Source: Agromyces ramosus (lineage in GTDB: Bacteria > Actinomycetota > Actinomycetes > Actinomycetales > Microbacteriaceae). Taken from it: a DNA stretch of 64,000 nt. The DNA is taken from assembly GCF_030817175.1 (NCBI RefSeq), contig NZ_JAUSYY010000001.1, positions 2,232,001 through 2,296,000 on the forward strand. The letters are read 5' to 3'. The notes below the pieces were generated by a model. It saw only the letters and a program-made list of their open reading frames with translations, ran no database searches and had not been told where the DNA came from. Shown one piece after another: positions 33,190 to 42,104 of the stretch; position 1 is the stretch's first letter; each line of letters begins with the position of its first letter. Position numbers and translations under genes: made by a program.

Positions 33190-34627
33190 CGATGGGCCTC
33201 TCTTCCGGACGCCTGAACAACTGTCGGCGCTGGCTGGCCGCCAGAGCCGCGGCGAGTGTCACTGTACCAACCCGCCCCATGAACATGGTGGCGGCCATGA
33301 CGTACTTGCCCTCGGGGGGCAGCTCGGCGGTCAGGCCCGTCGAGAGGCCGCACGTGGCGAAGCCCGAGATCACGTCGAAGAGCACGAAGTCGAGCGGTTC
33401 CTTCGTGATCTGGGCGATGGCGATCGTCGACACGGCGACGATGGTCGCTCCCCACAGCACGACGCTCACCGCGAGCCGCAGGATGTCGCGGGGGATTCGC
33501 CGTCCGAACGCCTCCATCGCGGGCGCACCGCGCGCCTCGGCGAACGCCGCGAGGAACAGCACGGCGAGCGTCGTCACCTTGATGCCGCCGGCGGTCGACG
33601 CCGAGCCGCCGCCGACGAACATGAGCATGTCCGAGACGAGCATGCTCGAGCTGTTCAGGTCGTGCATGTTGATCGTCGCGAAGCCACCCGAGCGCGTCAT
33701 CGCCGACATGAAGAACGACTGGAAGACCGTGGGCGACGCGTCGAGCTGGCCGTAGGTGCGCGGGTTGTTGTACTCGAGGAGCAGGAACATCGCCGCGCCC
33801 GCGACGAAGAGGATGACCGTCGTCGCGATCGTGAGCTTGACGTGCACGCTCCACCGGCGCGGCTTGCGCCAGGTGCGCAGCAGCGCGAAGATCACCGGGA
33901 ACCCGAGGCTGCCGAGGAACACGTCGAGCATCAGGAGTGACTGGAACCAGTAGTCGTCGACGAACTCGACGGGACCCGCTGGGTTGGGGCTGAACCCCGT
34001 GTTCGTGAAGGCACTCACCGAGTAGTAGCTCGAGTACCAGGCGCTCGTGCCGAAGTCGTAGCCGGCGGCGAACATGCTCGGCATCATGGCGATCGCGATG
34101 ACGGCCTCGATGACGAGCAGGCTCGCCGCCACGGTGACCAGCAGCCCGCCGACCTCGCCGAGCCGCACCGCCTGTCGTTCGGCGACGGGTCCGACGTGGA
34201 TGCGCGACGGGTTGGTGTCGCTCGCCGCGATGAGCTTCGCGCGCAGTCCGAGCCGGCGCGAGATGACGAGACCGAGGATCGACGCGAGCGTCAGCACGCC
34301 GACGCCGCCGACGTTCATGCCGATGAAGATGACCGCGTTGCCGAACGGCGACCAGTAGGTCGCCATGTCGACGGTCGCCAGGCCCGTGACGCAGATCGTC
34401 GACACCGCCGTGAACACCGCGTCGGCGAGCGGCGTGACACTGCTCTCGCCTGCCCGTGCGATCGGCAGTGACAGCAGCAAGGTGGTGACGAGGATGAGGG
34501 TCGTGAAGATGAGGATCGCGAAGCGCGACGGCGAGTGCTTGACGAGCCCGTCGATGGCGTCGCGCACCTGCCCGAACCATGACCGCCCATCGACTCGACC
34601 CAGGCGGGCCAACGGCTGTGCGCGCAT
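33182..34627 (-). CDS. potassium channel subunit, TrkH/KtrB family
   Basis: A 481-residue potassium transporter made of four pore repeats. Selectivity-filter regions are STICVTGLAT, FTNTGFSP, TRSGGFATI and FATCGLSTG; all four carry the central glycine. A Ser/Gly-rich hinge (GGGSASTAGGIK) lies in the third repeat. GGAGGGGGC is the ribosome binding site. It is cotranscribed with the TrkA subunit (8-nt overlap) and divergent from the ArsR-type regulator. Confidence 0.93.
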   Translation of the reverse strand: MRAQPLARLGRVDGRSWFGQVRDAIDGLVKHSPSRFAILIFTTLILVTTLLLSLPIARAGESSVTPLADAVFTAVSTICVTGLATVDMATYWSPFGNAVIFIGMNVGGVGVLTLASILGLVISRRLGLRAKLIAASDTNPSRIHVGPVAERQAVRLGEVGGLLVTVAASLLVIEAVIAIAMMPSMFAAGYDFGTSAWYSSYYSVSAFTNTGFSPNPAGPVEFVDDYWFQSLLMLDVFLGSLGFPVIFALLRTWRKPRRWSVHVKLTIATTVILFVAGAAMFLLLEYNNPRTYGQLDASPTVFQSFFMSAMTRSGGFATINMHDLNSSSMLVSDMLMFVGGGSASTAGGIKVTTLAVLFLAAFAEARGAPAMEAFGRRIPRDILRLAVSVVLWGATIVAVSTIAIAQITKEPLDFVLFDVISGFATCGLSTGLTAELPPEGKYVMAATMFMGRVGTVTLAAALAASQRRQLFRRPEERPIVG

Positions 34628-34699
34628 CGAGCCCCCTCCGTGCCATCAGCGAATGCGTGAGTCATGGTACTCCCCGCCGGGAGTGACTACCCTTGGGGC

Positions 34700-35137
34700 A
34701 TGGCGGACATCTTCGATGTGGTGGCGGACTCGACGCGGCGCGACATCCTCGCGGTGCTGCTCGAACGAGAGGGCGTTCCGCATTCGGGTGGGGAGATCAG
34801 CGTCTCAGAGATCGTGACGGCGCTCGGGGCGAGCCAGCCGACGGTGTCCAAGCACTTGAAGGTGCTGCGCGAGTCCGGACTCGTCGTCGTGCGCGAAGAG
34901 GGCCAGCACCGCTACTACAAGCTCGACCGCACCCCGCTCGAGACGCTCGAAGACTGGCTGATCCCGTTCGTGTCATCGGATGCCGCGGCCGACGCCGCCA
35001 CGCTGGCCGGCGCCGAATTCGGCGACGAGACCGCGCTCAACCACGAGCAGCGGGCGTTCGCGTCGGCGATCGGCAAGGCGTTCGCCGAGACCGCCCACCA
35101 GGTCACTGCGGTCGTCGCGCCGAAGAAGCGTCGTTAG
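34700..35137 (+). CDS. ArsR-type winged-helix regulator
   Basis: A 145-residue regulator beginning MADIFDVVADSTRRDILAVLLE. The recognition helix region is ISVSEIVTALGASQPTVSKHLKVLRESGLV, and the wing is REEGQHRYYKLD. No metal-binding cysteines are present. The C-terminal 50 residues are Ala-rich. TACCCT lies 6 nt before ATG 34700 (leaderless), which argues against the in-frame start at 34664. It is divergent from trkH, which it may control (inference). Confidence 0.88.
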   Translation: MADIFDVVADSTRRDILAVLLEREGVPHSGGEISVSEIVTALGASQPTVSKHLKVLRESGLVVVREEGQHRYYKLDRTPLETLEDWLIPFVSSDAAADAATLAGAEFGDETALNHEQRAFASAIGKAFAETAHQVTAVVAPKKRR

Positions 35138-35153
35138 CGCCTGGCCTGCGCAC

Positions 35154-35633
35154 TCAGCTCACGAGGGCGACCACGAGGCACACGCACGCCACCGCCGATG
35201 TGAGCGAGCGCACGTGGTTCCACGCCTGCCAGCCCGGCCGGAACTCTCCCCAGGCGGCGGCGAGCGCCGCGTCGTCGCTCGCCGACGCCGCTGCGAGCCG
35301 GTTGTTGCGCGGCACGTTCGCACCGCCCGTGACGCCGACCACCCCGACGAGGTAGACGACGGCCCCGGCGATGGCCCACCAGGGCGCCGCCAGCTGACCG
35401 GCGATGGCGAGCACGACGAGGGCGAGCGCGACGAGGGCGGTGCCGAAGATGGCGAGCATGAGCGGCGCACGCACGGCCGTGACGTTGATCTCGCGCATGG
35501 CCCGTGCCGCATCGGCGGCCGGCAGCCGATGCAGCCCTTGGATGACGAACCCCGAGAAGGCGTAGAAGACCCCGGAGACGACCCCCGTGCCGAGGATCGC
35601 GACGACGAGCAGCACATCGATGAACACGGTCAT
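35154..35633 (-). CDS. DUF1772 (anthrone oxygenase-like) membrane protein
   Basis: A 159-residue protein with four predicted helices and the DUF1772 pattern: VVSGVFYAFSGFVIQGLHRLP and GGANVPRNNRL in the loop before the last helix. CAGACT lies 6 nt upstream of the ATG. Members are often called anthrone oxygenases, but the role in bacteria is not established. Confidence 0.85.
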   Translation of the reverse strand: MTVFIDVLLVVAILGTGVVSGVFYAFSGFVIQGLHRLPAADAARAMREINVTAVRAPLMLAIFGTALVALALVVLAIAGQLAAPWWAIAGAVVYLVGVVGVTGGANVPRNNRLAAASASDDAALAAAWGEFRPGWQAWNHVRSLTSAVACVCLVVALVS

Positions 35634-35658
35634 GTGGCAAGTCTGGCGTGCGCCACCG

Positions 35659-36168
35659 TCAGCGGAGGGGCTTGATCATCTCGAGCTCGAGGCCGCCGGG
35701 CTCGAGCTCGTACTCGCGACTGCGACCGGTGAGCGTGAACCCGAGCTTCTCGTAGAACCGGATCGCGCGGGGGTTGTCCTCGTGCACCTCGAGCCGGAGG
35801 GTGTCGCCGAACCCGCGCGCCCACTGCTCCACGGCGTCGAGCAGCAAGCGGGAGACGCCGGCCGCGTCGCCGCGGTAGTCGGGCGCGACGTACACGCCGA
35901 CGAGCAGCGGGCCCGTCGCGGCATCCGGGATGTAGCCGCCCATCTGCCCGACCCAGCGCTCGCCGTCGATCGCGACGATCGACGTCTGGCCGTGGGTTGT
36001 GCCGCGAGCTGCGCGCATGCGCCATACCGGCTCCTCGACGTCGAGCGCGTGCGCGAGCGTCTCGGCGTAGGCGATCGGGTAGTCGCGGAGCATCTCGAGC
36101 CGCAGCGCCCGCACCGCCTGCCAGTCGGCTTCCGAGGTCGTGCGGATGAGGATGTCGTGGCGCGGCAT
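35659..36168 (-). CDS. GNAT family N-acetyltransferase
   Basis: A 169-residue acetyltransferase. The acetyl-CoA-binding region is VGVYVAPDYRGDAAGVSRLLLDAVEQWA, and the last strand is LEVHEDNPRAIRFYEKLGF. TAGCGT lies 6 nt before the ATG (leaderless). The acceptor (amine or protein) is unknown. It is downstream of the divergent bS22 promoter region. Confidence 0.9.
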   Translation of the reverse strand: MPRHDILIRTTSEADWQAVRALRLEMLRDYPIAYAETLAHALDVEEPVWRMRAARGTTHGQTSIVAIDGERWVGQMGGYIPDAATGPLLVGVYVAPDYRGDAAGVSRLLLDAVEQWARGFGDTLRLEVHEDNPRAIRFYEKLGFTLTGRSREYELEPGGLELEMIKPLR

Positions 36169-36285
36169 CCTTCGACGCTAACCCATGGGCAGGGGGCCGG
36201 CGCGCGATCCGGTAGACTACCCCGAGGCTTTCAAGCCAACGGCCGCGGCACGCGCGGCCGACTCGATCTTTTCTGTGAGGTTCTG

Positions 36286-36384
36286 ATGGGTTCCGTCATC
36301 AAGAAGCGCCGCAAGCGCATGGCGAAGAAGAAGCACCGCAAGCTGCTGCGCAAGACGCGTCACCAGCGTCGCAACAAGAAGTAG
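36286..36384 (+). CDS. ribosomal protein bS22 (AURKAIP1/COX24-like)
   Basis: A 32-residue, extremely basic peptide, MGSVIKKRRKRMAKKKHRKL... It matches the actinobacterial small-subunit protein bS22 (related to mitochondrial mS38). It sits in the decoding-centre region of the 30S subunit in mycobacteria (known from the family). TAGACT at 36212-36217 is a likely promoter. The leader carries a 7-bp hairpin GGCCGCG/CGCGGCC (36241-36259). GAGG precedes the ATG and a terminator follows. Confidence 0.93.
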   Translation: MGSVIKKRRKRMAKKKHRKLLRKTRHQRRNKK

Positions 36385-36403
36385 GCTTCCGCTTCACCGG
36401 CTG

Positions 36404-36434
36404 AGCGTCAGGCCCCTGCGGCCTGGCGCTTTTC
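36404..36434 (+). terminator. terminator of bS22
   Basis: Hairpin with arms GCGTCAGGCC and GGCCTGGCGC (one bulge), loop CCTGC, followed by TTTT. It begins 20 nt after the bS22 stop. Confidence 0.75.
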
Positions 36435-36463
36435 GCTGTACCCGGGCGGCGTACCCTGAGAAG

Positions 36464-36736
36464 GTGCCCCCACGCGACATCCGCCTCACGCTCATCGGCA
36501 AGCCCGGCTGCCACCTCTGCGACGACGCACGCGAGGTCGTGCTCGGCGTCGTCGCGGAGATCGAGGCGACGGATACCTCGCGCCGCCCGCTGCTCGACGA
36601 GGTGTCGATCCTCGACGACGACGAGCTGCGCGCGCGCTATGCCGAGGAGATCCCGGTGCTCCTCATCGACGGCGAGGTGCACAACTACTGGCGCATCGAC
36701 CCGGTGCGCCTGAAGACGGCACTGCTCGCGCGCTGA
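36464..36736 (+). CDS. glutaredoxin-like protein
   Basis: A 90-residue thioredoxin-fold protein (DUF836/glutaredoxin type) with redox motif C16-H-L-C19, the cis-proline segment EEIPVLLIDG and a short C-terminal helix. TACCCT lies 6 nt before the GTG start (leaderless). Probably a cytoplasmic thiol reductase; the partner is unknown. Confidence 0.88.
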   Translation: MPPRDIRLTLIGKPGCHLCDDAREVVLGVVAEIEATDTSRRPLLDEVSILDDDELRARYAEEIPVLLIDGEVHNYWRIDPVRLKTALLAR

Positions 36737-36773
36737 CCGGCGTGCGCGGGTCGTAGCCGCCTGGCCTCGACCG

Positions 36774-36811
36774 GTCAACCCGTTGCCGCCCGGTGAGCGG
36801 CCGCGTTGACT
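36774..36811 (+). promoter_or_regulatory. GTCAA-CCC type promoter of the FAD-Rieske gene
   Basis: GTCAACCCGTTGCC starts at 36774, and TTGACT (36806-36811) lies 27 nt after GTCAA. The ATG follows 6 nt later, so the mRNA is leaderless, as for the alcohol dehydrogenase. The -35 part (TTGCCG) is well formed. Confidence 0.55.
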
Positions 36812-36817
36812 GGCACC

Positions 36818-38368
36818 ATGACGTCGATCTGGAGAGCAGCCGCGCCCGCGTCATCCGCCGACGGCACCTCCGAGCCGAGCTTCACGCCCAGCGACCTCCG
36901 CCGCGACCGGTTCGACGTCGCGGTCGTCGGCGCCGGCATCACGGGCCTGTCGACCGCACTCATGCTCGCGCAGGCCGGCCGGAGTGTCGTGGTCGTCGAG
37001 GCACGCGAGGTGGCGGCGCTCGCGAGCGGCGGCAACACCGGCAAGGCGAGCGTGCTCCAGGGTGCCAGGCTGCAGCGCATCCGTCGCTCCCACTCGGCCA
37101 AGGTCGTGCAGGCCTATGTCGATGCGAACCTCGACGGCCAGGCGTGGATCGCCGAGTTCGCCGCCGAGCACGGCGTCCCCGTCGAGCGCGAGACGGCGTA
37201 CAGCCACGCCCAGTCCGACTCCGGGCTCGAGACCGTTCGCGCCGAGTACGAGGCGGCCCGCGAGGCCGGCCTCCCGGTCGAGCTGGTCGAGCAGATGCCG
37301 GTCACCTTCCCGTTCGCGGGCGCCGTCGCCCTCGAGGGCCAGCTCGCGCTCGACCCGTATCGGCTCGTCGTCGCCCTCGCCCGCGCGTTCGTCACCGAGG
37401 GCGGCGTGCTCCTCGCGGGGGTGCGGGTGCACGGCGTGCACGCCACCGATCCGGCCAACGTCGAGACCGAGCACGGCCCGATTCGTGCGGGGGCGGTGGT
37501 GATCGCCACGGCGGCGCCCATCCTCGGGCGTGGCCTGTACTTCGCGAAGACCCGCCATTCGCGCTCGTACCTCGCATCGTTCCGCCTCGACGACCCGCCG
37601 CCGCCCGGACTGTTCCTCTCCGTCGACCAGCCCACCCGGTCGGTGCGCACGGCACCCGACGACCGCGCACCGGGGGCGCCGCGCCAGCTCATCGTCGGCG
37701 GCAGCGAGCATCCCGTCGGGCGCGTCGACTCGACCGCCGCCCGTGCCGACGAACTCGTCGACTGGACCCGTCGATACTTCGCCGGCGCGGAGCTCACGCA
37801 CCGGTGGTCGGCGCAGGACTACGAATCGCTGAACCTGGTTCCGTTCGCCGGGCGGATGCCGCGCGGGCGAGGCCGCGTCTGGTTCGCGACGGGCTACGCG
37901 AAATGGGGGCTCACGAACGGTGTGGCAGCCGCGCTGCGGATCACGGCCGAGGTACTCGGCGAGCCGTGGCCCGAGCACCGCGCGTGGATCCGCACCCTGG
38001 GCACCCGAACGACGAAGCCGTCAGACCTCGGCCGTGGAGTCGCGGAGAACGCGACCGTCGCGAAGCTCCTCGTGACCGGCTGGGTCCGTGCCGAGACGAA
38101 CCGGGCGCCCGCGCCCCGCCCCGCCGAGGGCGAAGGGGTCGTCCTGTCGCGAGGCGGCGTTCCCGTCGGAGTCTCGACGGTCGAGGGGCGCACCTGCGCG
38201 GTACGCGCGGTGTGCACGCACCTCGGGGGAGTGCTCACGTGGAACGACGCCGAGTCGACCTGGGACTGTCCGTTGCACGGCTCGCGCTTCGAGGCATCCG
38301 GCCGGCTCATCGAAGGGCCCGCGACGCGCGACCTGCGCGCGACCGTGGAGCCCGACGGCGCGCTCTGA
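36818..38368 (+). CDS. FAD-dependent oxidoreductase with C-terminal Rieske domain
   Basis: A 516-residue protein. The N-terminal D-amino-acid-oxidase-type domain (DVAVVGAGITGLSTALMLA for FAD; GYAKWGLTNG near residue 370) is fused to a Rieske 2Fe-2S domain, CTHLGG...CPLHGSRF (residues about 467-490). The same fusion is known in the YhfW-like group. The substrate is unknown. ATG 36818 is preferred to TTG 36806, which is part of the -10 box. It ends just before the hairpin repeat copy B and is convergent with the FGE gene. Confidence 0.9.
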   Translation: MTSIWRAAAPASSADGTSEPSFTPSDLRRDRFDVAVVGAGITGLSTALMLAQAGRSVVVVEAREVAALASGGNTGKASVLQGARLQRIRRSHSAKVVQAYVDANLDGQAWIAEFAAEHGVPVERETAYSHAQSDSGLETVRAEYEAAREAGLPVELVEQMPVTFPFAGAVALEGQLALDPYRLVVALARAFVTEGGVLLAGVRVHGVHATDPANVETEHGPIRAGAVVIATAAPILGRGLYFAKTRHSRSYLASFRLDDPPPPGLFLSVDQPTRSVRTAPDDRAPGAPRQLIVGGSEHPVGRVDSTAARADELVDWTRRYFAGAELTHRWSAQDYESLNLVPFAGRMPRGRGRVWFATGYAKWGLTNGVAAALRITAEVLGEPWPEHRAWIRTLGTRTTKPSDLGRGVAENATVAKLLVTGWVRAETNRAPAPRPAEGEGVVLSRGGVPVGVSTVEGRTCAVRAVCTHLGGVLTWNDAESTWDCPLHGSRFEASGRLIEGPATRDLRATVEPDGAL

Positions 38369-38388
38369 GCGCGGGTGACGCATTGTTC

Positions 38389-38446
38389 CGCAGGATGAGC
38401 GCGCCGATGATCGCTCCGCAGGGTCAGGTTGCGGCTCGTCCTGTGC
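38389..38446. repeat. convergent-junction hairpin repeat, copy B
   Basis: Arms GCAGGATGAGC (38390-38400) and GCTCGTCCTGT (38434-38444). They differ from perfect complementarity by two changes that keep G-U pairs on one strand. It lies between the convergent FAD-Rieske and FGE genes. The core is the same as in copies A and C. Confidence 0.65.
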
Positions 38447-38454
38447 AGCAGCAC

Positions 38455-39381
38455 TCAGGCGTCGCGCGCGCAGCGGAACCCGATGTGCGTCATGGCGGTG
38501 TCTTCAGCCTGCGGCGAGCGGGCCGACGGGCGGTAACGCAGGCAGTACTCGGGCGAGCAGAGGTGCGAGCCGCCCTTCAGTACCCGGCGGGGAATGCGGG
38601 AGCCGGGCTCGGCGGATGCCGCGGCGAGCAGGTTCGGGCGCGCTTCGGCGTCGACCGCCTCGACGCCCGGCACGACGTGCCGCGGCGTGTAGAACTCGGT
38701 GGTCCACTCCCACACGTTGCCCGTGACGTCGAAGAGGCCGTATCCGTTCGCCGGGAACGTCATGACGGGCGAGGTGCCGACCCAGCCCCCGGCGCCGGTG
38801 TTGCGGTACGGGAACGAGCCCTGCCACTGGTTCGTCATGAGTCGCCCGCCGGGTCGCTCCTCGTCTCCCCAGGCGAAGCGTGCGCCGTCGAGCCCGCCAC
38901 GGGCGGCGAACTCGAACTCGGCTTCGGTGGGCAGCCGCTTGCCGGCCCACGCCGCGTAGGCCGAGGCATCCTCGAAGCTCACCTGCACGACCGGGTGAGT
39001 GGGCTTGTCGTCGACGGATGACTCGGGGCCGAACGGATGCGCCCAGCTCGCCCCCGCCTGCCAACGCCACCACTGGCGCCAGTCGCGAAGGTCGACGGGT
39101 CCCGCGGTCGGCGTGAACACCATGCCGCCGGGCATGAGCTCGGCGGGGTCGACCCCGGGAAAGTCCACGGGGTCGAGCGGCCGCTCGGCGACCGTCACGT
39201 AGCCGGTATCGGCGACGAACGCGGCGAACTGCTCATTGGTGACCGGGTGCACGTCGAGCTCGAACGAGTCGACCCGCCGCTCGTGCACGGGCGCCTCGTC
39301 GGGGTAGAACTCGGCCGAGCCCATGCGGAACGTGCCGCCGTCGAGGCGGATCATGCTCGTGGTGTCGGTTGCGGAGGTCAC
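38455..39381 (-). CDS. formylglycine-generating enzyme
   Basis: A 308-residue FGE-sulfatase fold enzyme, which oxidises the active-site cysteine of type I sulfatases to formylglycine using copper and O2. The C-terminal signature GGSHLCSPEYCLRYRPSAR has both catalytic cysteines spaced as in true FGEs. GNVWEW and GKRLPTEAEFEFAARGG are conserved. GTG 39381 has TAGGCT 6 nt upstream (leaderless). No sulfatase gene is in the window. Confidence 0.92.
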   Translation of the reverse strand: MTSATDTTSMIRLDGGTFRMGSAEFYPDEAPVHERRVDSFELDVHPVTNEQFAAFVADTGYVTVAERPLDPVDFPGVDPAELMPGGMVFTPTAGPVDLRDWRQWWRWQAGASWAHPFGPESSVDDKPTHPVVQVSFEDASAYAAWAGKRLPTEAEFEFAARGGLDGARFAWGDEERPGGRLMTNQWQGSFPYRNTGAGGWVGTSPVMTFPANGYGLFDVTGNVWEWTTEFYTPRHVVPGVEAVDAEARPNLLAAASAEPGSRIPRRVLKGGSHLCSPEYCLRYRPSARSPQAEDTAMTHIGFRCARDA

Positions 39382-39433
39382 CGTTCGAGCCTACGCGCCG
39401 CCGCGCCATGCGCCGCCGGACCGTGCAGCGCAG

Positions 39434-40777
39434 CTAGGGAAGCAGGCGCGTCGGGCCGCGGAAGAGGTAGGTCGTCTCGCGGATCGACTGCTCGCCGAGC
39501 ATGAGCATCAGCACGCGAGCAAGCCCCATGCCGAAACCGCCGTGCGGCGGCACGCCGTAGCGGAAGAAGTCGAGGTAGAACTCGAGCTCTTCAGGGTCCA
39601 TGCCCTTGTCGCGAGCCTGCTCGACGAGCACGTCGATGCGGTGCTCGCGCTGCGCGCCGGTCGAGATCTCGACGCCGTTGTAGATGAGGTCGTAGGAGTT
39701 CGTGAGGCTCGGGTCGCCCTCGTGGCGCATGTGGTAGAACGGCCGGATGCTCGATGCGTAGTCGACGAGGAACACGAAGTCGTGCCCGTACGTCTCCTTG
39801 ACGTGGGCCGAGATCTGGCGCTCGCCCTCGGGGTCCATGTCGTCGTCGGCGCGGGGGATCACGTAGCCGCGGTCGGCGACGATCTGCTTCGCCTCGGCGA
39901 GCGGGATGCGCGGGAACGGCGTCGCCGGCACCTCGAGCTCGACGCCGAAGAGCTCGGCGATCTCGGCGCCGTGCTTCTCCTTCACCGCGGTGAAGCCCGC
40001 GACCATGAGCTCTTCGTGCAGCGCCATGACGTCGTCGTGCGAGTCGACCCAGCTGATCTCGGTGTCGATCGAGGTGAACTCGGTCGCGTGCCGCGACGTG
40101 AACGACGGGTCGGCGCGGAACGCCGGGCCGACCTCGAAGACGCCGCCGAAGCCGGCCGCCTGCGCCATCTGCTTGAAGAACTGCGGGCTCTGCGCGAGGT
40201 ACGCCTTGCCCTCGAAGTAGTCGACCTCGAAGAGCTCTGCACGCGACTCGGATGCCGAGGCCATGAGCTTCGGCGTGTGGATCTCGATGAGCCCCTTCTC
40301 GACCCACACGCCGCGAAGCGCGTGGAGGAAGGTGGTCTGGATGCGGAAGATGAGCGCCTGCTTCGGGTGGCGCAGGTCGAGGAAGCGCCAGTCCATGCGC
40401 TTGTCGAGGCTCGAGTCGGCCGCGATGGGCGTCTCGGGGTTGGCCTCGGTGACGACGTCGAGCGTGCCGATCTTCACCTCGAGGCCGCCGAGCTTCACGC
40501 GCTCGTCGTGCTTCAGCTCACCCGACACGGTGATGAACGAACCATGCGAGAGGGCCGAGATCGCCTCGGTCGTCGCCAGGCGAGCGGATGCCGCGGCGTC
40601 GGCGCCTTCCTCGAGCTCCCGCGTCGCGGGGTTCACGAGCTGCACCGCACCCGACTCGTCGCGGAGGATGACGAACTGCACCTTCTTCTGATCGCGCACG
40701 GTCTCGACCCATCCGGACACGGTGACGGGGCCGTCGGGGAGCGCGGCGAGGTTCTTGACGAGGGTGCGGTTGATCAC
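39434..40777 (-). CDS. aspS: aspartate--tRNA ligase, archaeal-type (probably non-discriminating)
   Basis: A 447-residue class II synthetase. The N-terminal OB-fold binds the anticodon (VTVSGWVETVRDQKKVQFVILRD). Motif 2 is FEVGPAFRADPSFTSRHATEF and motif 3 is GFGMGLARVLMLML. It lacks the large GAD insertion of bacterial AspRS. Such archaeal-type enzymes in bacteria often also charge tRNA-Asn, with Asn formed by GatCAB (known for the family; not tested here). GTG 40777 lies 8 nt after TAGGAT. It is divergent from the phosphatase gene. Confidence 0.92.
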   Translation of the reverse strand: MINRTLVKNLAALPDGPVTVSGWVETVRDQKKVQFVILRDESGAVQLVNPATRELEEGADAAASARLATTEAISALSHGSFITVSGELKHDERVKLGGLEVKIGTLDVVTEANPETPIAADSSLDKRMDWRFLDLRHPKQALIFRIQTTFLHALRGVWVEKGLIEIHTPKLMASASESRAELFEVDYFEGKAYLAQSPQFFKQMAQAAGFGGVFEVGPAFRADPSFTSRHATEFTSIDTEISWVDSHDDVMALHEELMVAGFTAVKEKHGAEIAELFGVELEVPATPFPRIPLAEAKQIVADRGYVIPRADDDMDPEGERQISAHVKETYGHDFVFLVDYASSIRPFYHMRHEGDPSLTNSYDLIYNGVEISTGAQREHRIDVLVEQARDKGMDPEELEFYLDFFRYGVPPHGGFGMGLARVLMLMLGEQSIRETTYLFRGPTRLLP

Positions 40778-40857
40778 GATCGACCATCCTACCTGTGGGG
40801 GTTTCACGGCCCGGCGCACGGCGGATTCAAAGGGAACGCCTCTCTAGACTGGAAGCC

Positions 40858-41508
40858 GTGCCGGCCGACCAGATCCATCTCGTGCGCCACGGCGAGGTGT
40901 TCAACCCGCAGGGCGTGCTCTACGGGCGACTTCCGGGCTACGGGCTCTCCGACCTGGGCCGGCGCATGGCGCAGGCCGCGGCCGACGACCTCCTCGCCCG
41001 CGACCGCCACGTTCGGTCGCTCGTCGTCTCGCCGCTGCAGCGCACCCGGCAGTCGGCCGAGCCGGTCGCCGCGGCGTTCGGGCTCGACGCGGTGCTCGAC
41101 GACCGGGTGATCGAACCCGAGAACCGCTTCGAGGGCAAGCGCATGCGCGGCCGTGCGGGTGCCCTGCGCGACCTGCGCAACTGGCCGCTCCTCGTGAACC
41201 CGTGGGAGCCCAGCTGGGGCGAGCCGTTCCGGTCGATCTCGGCTCGCATGCTGCGCGCGATCACCGAGGCGTGGCAGTCCACCGACGACGGCGACGTCGT
41301 GATCGTCAGCCACCAGCTTCCGATCTGGATGGTGCACCGCAGCGTCGGTGGCCTGTCGCTCTCGCACGACCCGCGACGACGCCGCTGCGCGCTGTCGAGC
41401 ATCACGACGCTCGAGCGTCGTGGCGACGGCAACGGCTTCGTCGAGGTCGGCTACGCCGATCCCGCTGCGGGGCTCGCCGCCGAGGCGACCGATGTGGGTG
41501 GCGGTGTG
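40858..41508 (+). CDS. histidine phosphatase family protein (frame continues into TlpA)
   Basis: About 217 residues of a phosphoglycerate-mutase-like phosphatase. The phospho-histidine motif is LVRHGEVFNPQ, and the second catalytic histidine is in IVSHQLP. TAGACT lies 7 nt before the GTG (leaderless). There is no in-frame stop: the frame runs through GTG-ATG at 41506-41511 into the lipoprotein thioredoxin and ends at 42102. I split it at 41509 because a lipoprotein signal peptide starts there. A TGA at 41507 in another frame would overlap that ATG in the common TGATG manner, so a one- or two-base indel upstream is possible. Confidence 0.8.
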
Positions 41509-42102
41509 ATGGGCAGGCGCTGGTCGACGTTGGCGCTCGTCGCGGCATCCGTCGTCGTGCTCACCGGATGCACGAGCGACCCGCTCGCCGACCAGTTCCG
41601 CGAGGGCAGCGGCAAGAACTACATCGCGGGCGACGGCACCATCACCGAGTACGCGCTCGAGAGCCGCGGCGATCCGATCGAGTTTTCCGGCGAGACCGTT
41701 GAAGGCGAGAGCTACGATTCCGCGGATGCCGCGGGCCGGGTGCAGGTCGTGAACTTCTGGTACGCCGGCTGCGCGCCGTGCCGCGTCGAGGCGCCGATCC
41801 TGCAGGAGGTGCACGAGGGCGTCGACCCCGACGACGTGAGCTTCGTCGGCGTGAACGTGCGCGACCAGGCCGCGAACGCGGCATCCTTCGAGCAGAGCTA
41901 CGGCATCACCTACCCGTCGATCCTCGACGTCGAGAGCGGCGAGGCGCAGCTCGCGTTCGCGGGCCCAGTGCCGCCGGCGGCCGTGCCGACGACGATCGTG
42001 CTCGACCGCGAGGGCCGCGTCGCCGCACGGGTGCTCGGCCAGCTGAAGGACGCCTCCATCCTCGAGTCGATCATCGACGACCTCCTCGCCGAGCAGGCGT
42101 AG
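41509..42102 (+). CDS. TlpA/ResA-like thioredoxin lipoprotein
   Basis: A 197-residue membrane-anchored thioredoxin. The signal peptide is MGRRWSTLALVAASVVV, with lipobox LTGC. The redox motif CAPC sits in NFWYAGCAPCRVEAP, with cis-Pro region PPAAVPTTIV. It probably reduces apocytochrome c thiols for haem attachment, receiving electrons from CcdA, whose gene starts 2 nt after this stop. The upstream phosphatase frame is open into this gene. Confidence 0.9.
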   Translation: MGRRWSTLALVAASVVVLTGCTSDPLADQFREGSGKNYIAGDGTITEYALESRGDPIEFSGETVEGESYDSADAAGRVQVVNFWYAGCAPCRVEAPILQEVHEGVDPDDVSFVGVNVRDQAANAASFEQSYGITYPSILDVESGEAQLAFAGPVPPAAVPTTIVLDREGRVAARVLGQLKDASILESIIDDLLAEQA

Positions 42103-42104
42103 CC

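Noticed and set aside
36806..36808. TTG at 36806 as start of the FAD-Rieske gene.
   Set aside because: It is part of the likely -10 element TTGACT; ATG 36818 is 6 nt downstream as expected for a leaderless mRNA.
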